Of a stretch of DNA of 64,000 bases, positions 35,597-47,500 are shown in pieces. A model generated the notes under the pieces. The model searched no databases, was not told the origin of the DNA, and worked only from the letters and a program-made list of their open reading frames with translations. Every line of letters starts with the position of its first letter. The stretch's first letter is position 1. Source of the DNA: Ricordea florida (Eukaryota > Cnidaria > Anthozoa > Corallimorpharia > Ricordeidae); assembly GCA_949710005.1 (NCBI GenBank), contig OX453277.1, positions 6,257,024-6,321,023 of the forward strand, in the 5' to 3' direction. The position numbers and the translations under genes were made by a program.

Positions 35597-38500
35597 GACA
35601 TTTGCATATGGTTAGACTTTCTAGTCTTCTCGGATAAGGACGATAAACCGTAGGTCCCATCTCACAACCCTTGTTCATGCTAACTTAGTGGGACATTAAA
35701 GAACCCACATGCACCTTTCCCCCTTCTACAGAATTGTCCAAGAAAAAATGAGTATGAATGTTCATTTTGCGCGTAGGTAGTATTTGATTTTAGTATTTGC
35801 TTCACTTGTGCTTTGTTTTCATTTGTTGAACTATCAATGTTTTTTACCACCAAACCAATTGTTAAATTGGGGGTGTGGCCTATACGCGGGAAAATATGGT
35901 AGTTTTGTTAGATTATGTGTAAACTACTATGCCTGCCACATATGATGCCAACACAATATTACTTTGGTCTGCAACACATTTTTTGTAGAATGTTAATGTT
36001 TCTTTTCTGATTGTTAGGTTGAAATACAAACCATGTTGGATGTGGGTGTACCTCCATCTAAGATTGTGTATGCCAATCCTTGCAAGCAGGCTTCTCACAT
36101 CAGGTTTGTTGAATTCATCTGTTTTGTTTGGCCTGAGACAAGTCTGTTTTTTGGACACATGCATGGTCAAATTATTATCATTATTATTATACCATGCCTA
36201 AAATAGGAGGCCATTTTCTAAATTTTTTTCTTAGTACTGATGATTTCAGTACTAAGAGAAAAATAACAATAGACTGTAATACGTTCAGGATACAAATTGG
36301 TCTTACAAAGATGACAACCATTTTCTTATCATGTTTAGTACCATTGGTCTCTTAACTATGCATTTGCTAAGGGAATAAACAAGAGCGTACGAGCTCGTCT
36401 GTGCGTTAGTACTAGCGTACTAACGTACCAAGGGAATGAATAAGAACGTACGAGCTCATCTGTCCTTAGTACTAGCGTACTAACGTACTAAGGGAATGAA
36501 TAAGAACGTACAAGCTCGTCTGTCCTTAGTACTAGCGTACTAACCTACTAAGGGAATGAATAAGAACCTACGAGCTTATCTGTCCTTAGTACTAGCGTAC
36601 TAACGTACTAAGGGAATGAATAACAACGTACGAGCTTGTCTGTGCGTTAGTACTAGCGTACTAACGTATTAAGGGAATGAATCACAACGTACATGCTCGT
36701 CTGTGCGTTAGTACTAGCGTACTAACGTACCAAGGGAATGAATAAGAACGTACGAGCTCATCTGTCCTTAGTACTAGCGTACTAACGTACTAAGGGAATG
36801 AATAAGAACGTACAAGCTCGTCTGTCCTTAGTACTAGCGTACTAACCTACTAAGGGAATAAATAAGAACCTACGAGCTTATCTGTCCTTAGTACTAGCGT
36901 ACTAACGTACTAAGGGAATGAATAACAACGTACGAGCTTGTCTGTGCGTTAGTACTAGCGTACTAACGTACTAAGGGAATGAATCACAACGTACATGCTC
37001 GTCTGTGCGTTAGTACTAGCGTACTAACGTACTAAGAGAATAAATAAGAACGTACAAGCTCATCTGTCCTTAGTACTAGCGTACTAGCGTACTAACGTAC
37101 TAAGGGAATGAATAAGAACGTACGAGCTCATCTGTCCTTAGTACTAGCGTACTAACGTACTAAGGGAATAAATAAGAACGTACAAGCTCATCTGTCCTTA
37201 GTACTAGCGTACTAACGTACTAAGGGAATGAATATGAACCTACAAGCTCATCTGTCCTTAGTACTAGCGTACTAACGTACTAAGGGAATAAATAAGAACG
37301 TACAAGCTCATCTGTCCTTAGTACTAGCGTACTAACGTACTAAGGGAATGAATAAGAACCTACAAGTTAATCTGTCCTTAGTACTAGCGTAGTAACGTAC
37401 TAAGGGAATAAATAAGAACGTACAAGCTCGTCTGTCATTAGTACTAGCGTACTAACGTACTAAGGGAATGAATAACAACGTACGAGCTTGTCTGTGCGTT
37501 AGTACTAGCGTACTAACGTACTAACGTACTAAGGGAATGATAACAACGTACGTGCTCGTGTGTGCGTTAGTACTAGCGTACTAACGTACTAAGAGAATAA
37601 ATAAGAACGTACAAGCTCATCTGTCCTTAGTACTAGCGTACTAACGTACTAAGGGAATAAATAAGAACCTACGAGCTCATCTGTCCTTAGTACTAGCGTA
37701 CTAACGTACTAAGGGAATAAATAAGAACCTACAAGTTAATCTGTCCTTAGTACTAGCGTAGTAACGTACTAAGGGAATAAATAAGAACGTACAAGCTCGT
37801 CTGTCATTAGTACTAGCGTACTAACGTACTAAGGGAATGAATAACAACGTACGAGCTTGTCTGTGCGTTAGTACTAGCGTACTAACGTACTAACGTACTA
37901 AGGGAATGATAACAACGTACGTGCTCGTGTGTGCGTTAGTACTAGCGTACTAACGTACTAAGAGAATAAATAAGAACGTACAAGCTCATCTGTCCTTAGT
38001 ACTAGCGTACTAACGTACTAAGGGAATAAATAAGAACCTACGAGCTCATCTGTCCTTAGTACTAGCGTACTAACGTACTAAGGGAATAAATAAGAACGTA
38101 CCGTGAAGCTCAACTGTCCTTACTACTAGCGTACTAACGTACTAAGGGAATGAATAAGAACGTACAAGCTCGTCTGTCCTTAGTACTAGCGTACTAACGT
38201 ACTAAGGGAAGGAATAAGAACCTACGAGCTTATCTGTCCTTAGTACTAGCGTACTAACGTACTAAGGGAATGAATAACAACGTACGAGCTTGTCTGTGCG
38301 TTAGTACTAGCGTACTAACGTACTAACGTACTAAGGGAATGAATAACAACGTACGTGCTCGTCTGTGCGTTAGTACTAGCGTACTAACGTACTAAGAGAA
38401 TAAAGAAGAACGTACAAGCTCATCTGTCTTTAGTACTAGCGTACTAACGTACTAAGGGAATAAATAAGAACCTACGAGCTCATCTATCCTTAGTACTAGC

Positions 38501-41500
38501 GTACTAACGTACTAAGGGAATAAATAAGAACCTACGAGCTCATCTGTCCTTAGTACTAGCGTACTAGCGTACTAACGTACTAAGAGAATAAATAAGAACG
38601 TACAAGCTCATCTGTCCTTAGTACTAGCGTACTAACGTACTAAGGGAATAAATAAGAACCTACGAGCTCATCTGTCCTTAGTACTAGCGTTCTAACGTAC
38701 TAAGGGAATAAATAAGAAGGTACAAGCTCATCTGTCCTTAGTACTAGCGTACTAGCGTACTAACGTACTACGGGAATGAATAAGAACCTACGAGCTTGTC
38801 TTTGCGTTAGTACTAGCGTACTAACGTACTAAGGGAATGAATAACAACGTACGAGCTTGTCTTTGCGTTAGTACTAGCGTACTAACGTACTAAGGGAATG
38901 AATAACAACGTACGTGCTCGTCTGTGCGTTAGTACTAGCGTAATAACGTACTAAGAGAATAAATAAGAACGTACAAGCTCATCTTTCCTTAGTACTAGCG
39001 TACTAACGTACTAAGGGAATAAATAAGAACCTACGAGCTCACCTGTCCTTAGTACTAGCGCACTAACGTACTAAGTGAATAAATAAGAGCCTACGAGCTC
39101 ATCTGTCCTTAGTACTAGCGTACTAACGTACTAAGGGAATAAATAAGAACGTACAAGCTCATCTGTCCTTAGTACTAGCGTACTAGCGTACTAACGTACT
39201 AAGAGAATAAATAAGAACGTACAAGCTCATCTGTCCTTAGTACTAGCGTACTAACGTACTAAGGGAATGAATAACAACGTACGAGCTTGTCTGTGCGTTA
39301 GTACTAGCGTACTAACGTACTAACGTACTAAGGGAATGATAACAACGTACGTGCTCGTGTGTGCGTTAGTACTAGCGTACTAACGTACTAAGAGAATAAA
39401 TAAGAACGTACAAGCTCATCTGTCCTTAGTACTAGCGTACTAACGTACTAAGGGAATAAATAAGAACCTACGAGCTCATCTGTCCTTAGTACTAGCGTAC
39501 TAACGTACTAAGGGAATAAATAAGAACGTACCGTGAAGCTCAACTGTCCTTACTACTAGCGTACTAACGTACTAAGGGAATGAATAAGAACGTACAAGCT
39601 CGTCTGTCCTTAGTACTAGCGTACTAACGTACTAAGGGAAGGAATAAGAACCTACGAGCTTATCTGTCCTTAGTACTAGCGTACTAACGTACTAAGGGAA
39701 TGAATAACAACGTACGAGCTTGTCTGTGCGTTAGTACTAGCGTACTAACGTACTAACGTACTAAGGGAATGAATAACAACGTACGTGCTCGTCTGTGCGT
39801 TAGTACTAGCGTACTAACGTACTAAGAGAATAAAGAAGAACGTACAAGCTCATCTGTCTTTAGTACTAGCGTACTAACGTACTAAGGGAATAAATAAGAA
39901 CCTACGAGCTCATCTATCCTTAGTACTAGCGTACTAACGTACTAAGGGAATAAATAAGAACCTACGAGCTCATCTGTCCTTAGTACTAGCGTACTAGCGT
40001 ACTAACGTACTAAGAGAATAAATAAGAACGTACAAGCTCATCTGTCCTTAGTACTAGCGTACTAACGTACTAAGGGAATAAATAAGAACCTACGAGCTCA
40101 TCTGTCCTTAGTACTAGCGTTCTAACGTACTAAGGGAATAAATAAGAAGGTACAAGCTCATCTGTCCTTAGTACTAGCGTACTAGCGTACTAACGTACTA
40201 CGGGAATGAATAAGAACCTACGAGCTTGTCTTTGCGTTAGTACTAGCGTACTAACGTACTAAGGGAATGAATAACAACGTACGAGCTTGTCTTTGCGTTA
40301 GTACTAGCGTACTAACGTACTAAGGGAATGAATAACAACGTACGTGCTCGTCTGTGCGTTAGTACTAGCGTAATAACGTACTAAGAGAATAAATAAGAAC
40401 GTACAAGCTCATCTTTCCTTAGTACTAGCGTACTAACGTACTAAGGGAATAAATAAGAACCTACGAGCTCACCTGTCCTTAGTACTAGCGCACTAACGTA
40501 CTAAGTGAATAAATAAGAGCCTACGAGCTCATCTGTCCTTAGTACTAGCGTACTAACGTACTAAGGGAATAAATAAGAACGTACAAGCTCATCTGTCCTT
40601 AGTACTAGCGTACTAGCGTACTAACGTACTAAGAGAATAAATAAGAACGTACAAGCTCATCTGTCCTTAGTACTAGCGTACTAACGTACTAAGGGAATGA
40701 ATAACAACGTACGAGCTTGTCTGTGCGTTAGTACTAGCGTACTAACGTACTAACGTACTAAGGGAATGATAACAACGTACGTGCTCGTGTGTGCGTTAGT
40801 ACTAGCGTACTAACGTACTAAGAGAATAAATAAGAACGTACAAGCTCATCTGTCCTTAGTACTAGCGTACTAACGTACTAAGGGAATAAATAAGAACCTA
40901 CGAGCTCATCTGTCCTTAGTACTAGCGTACTAACGTACTAAGGGAATAAATAAGAACGTACCGTGAAGCTCAACTGTCCTTACTACTAGCGTACTAACGT
41001 ACTAAGGGAATGAATAAGAACGTACAAGCTCGTCTGTCCTTAGTACTAGCGTACTAACGTACTAAGGGAAGGAATAAGAACCTACGAGCTTATCTGTCCT
41101 TAGTACTAGCGTACTAACGTACTAAGGGAATGAATAACAACGTACGAGCTTGTCTGTGCGTTAGTACTAGCGTACTAACGTACTAACGTACTAAGGGAAT
41201 GAATAACAACGTACGTGCTCGTCTGTGCGTTAGTACTAGCGTACTAACGTACTAAGAGAATAAAGAAGAACGTACAAGCTCATCTGTCTTTAGTACTAGC
41301 GTACTAACGTACTAAGGGAATAAATAAGAACCTACGAGCTCATCTATCCTTAGTACTAGCGTACTAACGTACTAAGGGAATAAATAAGAACCTACGAGCT
41401 CATCTGTCCTTAGTACTAGCGTACTAGCGTACTAACGTACTAAGAGAATAAATAAGAACGTACAAGCTCATCTGTCCTTAGTACTAGCGTACTAACGTAC

Positions 41501-44500
41501 TAAGGGAATAAATAAGAACCTACGAGCTCACCTGTCCTTAGTACTAGCGCACTAACGTACTAAGTGAATAAATAAGAGCCTACGAGCTCATCTGTCCTTA
41601 GTACTAGCGTACTAACGTACTAAGGGAATAAATAAGAACGTACAAGCTCATCTGTCCTTAGTACTAGCGTACTAGCGTACTAACGTACTAAGAGAATAAA
41701 TAAGAACGTACAAGCTCATCTGTCCTTAGTACTAGCGTACTAACGTACTAAGGGAATAAATAAGAACCTACGAGCTCATCTGTCCTTAGTACTAGCGTTC
41801 TAACGTACTAAGGGAATAAATAAGAAGGTACAAGCTCATCTGTCCTTAGTACTAGCGTACTAGCGTACTAACGTACTACGGGAATGAATAAGAACCTACG
41901 AGCTTGTCTTTGCGTTAGTACTAGCGTACTAACGTACTAAGGGAATGAATAACAACGTAGGAGCTTGTCTTTGCGTTAGTGCTAGCGTACTAACGTACTA
42001 AGGGAATGAATAACAACGTACGTGCTCGTCTGTGCGTTAGTACTAGCGTAATAACGTACTAAGAGAATAAATAAGAACGTACAAGCTCATCTTTCCTTAG
42101 TACTAGCGTACTAACGTACTAAGGGAATAAATAAGAACCTACGAGCTCACCTGTCCTTAGTACTAGCGCACTAACGTACTAAGTGAATAAATAAGAGCCT
42201 ACGAGCTCATCTGTCCTTAGTACTAGCGTACTAACGTACTAAGGGAATAAATAAGAACGTACAAGCTCATCTGTCCTTAGTACTAGCGTACTAACCTACT
42301 AAGAAAATGATTAAGAACCTACAAGCTCATCTGTCCTTAGTACTAGCGTACTAACGTACTAAGGGAATAGATAAGAACGTACAAGCTCGTCTGTCCTTGG
42401 TACTAGCGTACTAACGTACTAAGGGAATAAATAAGAACCTACGAGCTTATCTGTCCTTAGTACTAGCGTACTAACGTACTACGGGAATGAATAACAACGT
42501 ACGAGCTTGTCTGTGCGTTAATACTAGCGTACTAACGTACTAAGGGAATGAATAACAACTTACTAGCTCATCTGTCCTTATTCTTCAAAGATGGCGTCTG
42601 GGTTTGTCATCATGGGCTGCAGCTATGTATCTGTAGGAGAAGGCGGCTGCTCTAAATTGATGTCGTACGGGGGGCGGAGAGCAAAGTTGATGCGGGAATG
42701 CTTCTGGGCCTTCAGCTTTGCAAGCATGGACTGCTGTTCTACCGCGGGAAGCCCCCCAGCGTAATTCTTGAAGATAGACTTGATATCTTTCCAGGAGGGG
42801 GTATAGAACAGAACAACGGCCGTAACGTTCTCCCGGAACAGCTTTGCGATACTAGTAAACTGCTGTGTCAGCAGCCAGACGCTTATTCCTATGTGGCGGG
42901 CGCTTAAGGCCAGATTTATCAGTTGGTTGGAGCATTTCTTCTCGTCTTTCGACGGGGCGCAATCGTCCAGAATGAAGAGACAGTTGGTTCCCTCGAACAG
43001 TGCACTCAGCCAGCGTAGAAGCCTATCCACTGTGTCGTCTTCCAGCGGGGGGACGCAGACGAAGAAGCATTTGTCGCCTTCTGCGAAGTCTTCGTAAGTC
43101 TTGTTGTGTGTGTAGGTGGGGCAAACCAAAACAACGTAGTCGAACGCACCCCGGAATGGCCCGAGAAGCTGTTCGACCACGTACCTCGTTTTCCCACAGT
43201 TTGTTGGACCCACTATAAGCGTGTTGAATTGAATTTTCTCTGGATCCATCCTCAATATTGGATAGAGTCGAGCTGTCCATTCAAAAGGTCTAACTGAGCA
43301 TCGGCGATGACGAACACGTGGCAGTTCAGATTTCCAGACTCCCCGGTGGCCCGTCGGATCTCGAGCTGCACTCCATCCTTGCTGTTCACAAGACGCAGGC
43401 CGGCCCCGTGGAGAGTTGTGTCGTCTGTGGACCGCAAGTCGACGAATAGCCTAAACTTGTTTTCTGTGTGGAATCGCATGGCATCCACGTCGCTGATTTC
43501 GTTTTCATCTTGGACGAAGTGCCGAGCCGCCTCCTCCTACAAATCCCTTCCCAGGAGGCCCTGGCTGTAGACCTTATTGGGCATCCCCTCGACCGCCACT
43601 CTGACCGAGGATATCCCCGGGCTGACGAACTTTTCGGAGTCTCGTACCCCTGCAGCATAGTGCTCGACGAACAGGAACAAAAGCCCCTTCATAGAGTGGC
43701 GAGGCACGTCGACCGTCTCGTTGACTATGGAGTCGGCCTCCCTGCTCACTGTCAAGGTCTTGTGGAGGGTCTCGTGGTCGTAGAAGAACATCTTCCTCCC
43801 ACAGTAGCTGTTTGCGGTTTCCCTTGCGAGGTCTGCATTACGGACAGCCTCGTACTCCAGCTCGAGGTTGCGTGGCCGGCGGGGGCCAGCTTTATCTCGA
43901 AGGTGAGGGATTCAGCCAGGGCCCTAAGGTAGAAGGCCCCATGGTCCCGCAAGATCTCATGATCCAGCGGAATGCGGTATTTTGAGCGTGAACACGCCCT
44001 TCAAGGCGTTCTCGGGCTTGTTGTCGGTTTTGGCGTCTTTTGTCCCAGACCGTAGCTTCCCGAGGTTCACCGACTGTATGCCTTCGAGAATCCTGTTCTG
44101 CCGCTCTTTCGACGTCAGAAAAAGGTCAGAGAATAGGGCATAGAGGTCGAACCTGTTGGTGTTCTGGATAACCTCCCCTGCGAACTTGAAGGTCATAGGT
44201 TATAGCTCTTTTGAACGTATGTTCAAAACGGATTCATACCAACATGGAGGAAGAGGACCCTATAGAGCCTGGGCGCGAAGACCCAACACCAAATGATGAC
44301 GATGACGAGCGTCGACCTTTGCTCAACGACCCACGGGGTGAGGAGGGCGGCGCTGAAAACATCCCAATGGAAGAGCGTGGTGCGCGACGCAGGACGACTA
44401 CTTCGGTCGATTACAGAGAAAGAGACGGATCCATAGAAGAGACCTCGTTCTTAGAAGACCCGCGAGAAGGAACCTCTGTGGCAGAGATCTTCCGGGAAAG

Positions 44501-47500
44501 TGCCAGGCAAGAGTTCCCAAGTTCCCCAGAGCCAGCCCATTGGTTCAAGCCTCTTATGAGGATGGACGACTCAAGGTTAATTTCTTCGGGAAGGCAACGA
44601 AATACCCGCTCTTCACTGAAAACAGGAAGACTGGAGAACAAAGGCTCCATCCTAATCTCCCCAAGGAAATCAAGAATAGTCTGGATCCTGCTGAGACTAT
44701 TGGGCGGAATAACCAGGAGATTAGCGACCTGAATCGGAGTATAGCAGAAAATGAGCGAGCGCGCATGCAAGGGTACAGGAGAACACCGCGCGCCTCGAAG
44801 AGCTCCGAGAGGGAACAGGAGAGGCTAGAGGAGGGCCTTCCACTGCGCGAACGGCTTCGGGAGCGCCTCAAAGCCATCTTCCGGAAGTACGGGTTCACTC
44901 TGACAGTCGTCGCGCTCGCCGTGGGCACAACGATTGGGGTTGTCATAAGTTCTCTCACCAAAGGACTAAAGTCTGTCTCCGCTGGAGTAGGGAAGGACCT
45001 CCAGGAACTAGGCAAAAAAGTAGCCTCGATCCTGCCAGGCCTCCTCGGCTCAATAGCGAGCTTCGTGTTCAGAGCCGCCGGGGAAGCCGTAAAATTTCTT
45101 GGCAAAAATGCGTGGCTCCTCATTGTCGCTGTGGCCGCGTATTTGATCGACCGCACGACGAAGAGGTCTTCAAAGTAGATACCTCGAGGCGACAAGGCCA
45201 CCCAATGCCGCCACGGTTATTACGGCTATTTTCTGTGCTTCATGGCTGCTGGTCGACGCGAAGGGTTGGGGCGAGGTCGGCGGTGTAGAGGTTGAGGTGG
45301 CCGCGGATCGGTTTGTTTTTGGGCTTGGAGCCGGAGCGGTTGTTGGCGTGCCGATTGGTCGGTGCGTTTTCGGGCTCGGGCCCTCCATGTCGTGCACGCC
45401 CACCTTCTTGGATTCGAGGTTGACATCCGTGTTAACTCCAAGTCGCATCCCGTCGCTGGCGCGCTGAAGCGCGTTGTTATACCCATGAACGCATTCGGTG
45501 TTCAAGACCATCCGTGCCGGTAACAACCATGCGCCTGGGCTGATCGCGAGGTTGAGTCGCACTTTTGCTTCATCCACCGCTTAACTGATACCGCTGTACG
45601 CTTTTGCTGATATCCGGCAGAACAATGCACTCTTCGACGTGCTGCAGGAACTCTTGCTGTGCCTCGACCGCTGAGCCGGAATTACAGAGAATCGACGAAC
45701 GGACATCCACCTGGGAACCTAGGATGCTGTAAACATAGGACTCGGTAGAATGGTTAATCCTCGCCTGGCCAGATTTGGTAAGCCCAGGGCAAGCAGGAGG
45801 GATGAAGTAGTCCCATTGCCCCGTGTTAGGGTGTAGGACTATTTTTCCATCCCAGTACGTGAAGTCGCTGCTGGGGGGTATTCCAAATTCTCGGCACAGC
45901 CGCTCATACGTGGCTTCGACTAAACGGTTATTTGTTCGCGACACACTGTCGGGCCACCCGAGCTCAAAGAGTACTCGTCGCACAGTGAAATAAGTGTGGA
46001 CCCGGAATAGACTGACCACTATCGGCGGCAGATCGAGTCTGGCGTCCGGTTGGAGAACTAGATACGACATCATCGCACCAGACCGCGAAGTTGAGCTGAT
46101 TACACCAATAGTGCATTCTGTTGATGTGCTGCTTTTCTGCCGCCCGGAAGATGTCTCGAAACTCTACTGCGAACCACTCCGAAGGCGTGAAGTAGATAAG
46201 CTGCCTAACAAGGAGGTCTTTCAGCGCTGGCACAGTTGAATCAAAATCACGGGGCGGGACTCGGAGCCTAGGAGCCGGGTTGAACTGGAGCTTGATAGGA
46301 AAACCGGGGTTGTGGTTTTTTCGGGCAACCTCTGCGGGTGTATCGGCAGCGTTTGCCTTGCTTGAAGTATTCCCGATCGGGATAAGACCATAAAGACTCC
46401 CCGACGACATTTCAAGGTACGGTCGTCCAACTGAACAATAGCACACATCCCCCTATGATCCGTTGTCTCAAAATGGTGGTGCTCGTAGTTGATGCCCCCT
46501 CTAGTAGCCACACGGTCTACTTCGACAAGCCGCTCGTGGCCCCGCGATTCATATCCCTCATCTTGTGCACGCTCTACACCTCGTGGCACAATTTGAAAAG
46601 TCCGGGGACCGTTGCGTTCAAGAAGGATAGAAGTGGCATCGTGGCGCGGATTTGGAGCCTGGCCACTACACACCCTATTCTCTGGCAGGGGCTTTGCAAG
46701 AATCTTTCGTGTTCGAAAATCGCGCGCTTGCCCGCTATTATCCGCCATCGGGCGGTTTCTCGATCGAAAAAACAGAGAACGCCGACTCCTTGTGAATCAA
46801 TCAAGAACTCGCAGACCTCTTAGGCACGAAAGACAAAGAGATAACCAACATCTCCGTTCTACGTTTAAACACGCCCAGCACCTATTTCATCTATTGCGAC
46901 CACCTTGACCCGGAGCAAACGCTGTGCAACGGGAAGCCGTCGTTCCTCTTGGCTCTGTTGGAGAAGAAAGGAAGGCCTTACGAAAAAGTCACTTTCACCC
47001 AAGTAGGAGGGGAGTGTGCGGTAAGCCAAGCGTGTAAGCAATCGCAACATATTCACTCAATGACTCTGATCGTCAAATACGAACACGACGTCTTGCTCGA
47101 TTTCCGTTCCCTGCCCTTACGTTTCGTATTGGAGATTTCACCATAGCAAGGAAACGATGGACATGCAACCTAGCGCTCCGCCCCTATACCCCAGAATAGG
47201 GAACGATGCTAAGGTCTTCCGGCTGCAGCACGTGAACGAAATCGCGAATGAGCTCCGTGGGGCAATCGAGAGGAGCGAAAATATCCGTGGGCAAATAAAA
47301 AAAAGCCGTTATCGGCCTTCCGAACATGTCGATGGTCTCAGGATCATTCGCGGCTGTCTTAGGAGCCTCGGCGACCGCCACTTCGATGACAGGCATCGGG
47401 GTAATGGCCGGGATACCCCTCGCGACCGTCGCAGCCGTGCTTGGGGTAACCAGTGTAACGACAGCTGCTATCCGGTTACGGCTGCAACGCAAGCTCGAGA

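Noticed and set aside
36367..42580. CRISPR-like array
   Set aside because: Units are contiguous 60-bp satellites with no unique spacers, in a eukaryotic intron.
43468..43932. 154-codon plus-strand open frame
   Set aside because: Antisense of the capsid-like gene; the minus strand has the better protein character and a gene order consistent with the ATPase.
44554..45201. 215-codon minus-strand open frame
   Set aside because: It is the antisense shadow of the plus-strand membrane-protein gene, which has recognisable hydrophobic helices and coiled-coil character.
46221..46748. 175-codon minus-strand open frame
   Set aside because: Overlaps two better-supported genes on both strands and has no recognisable motif.
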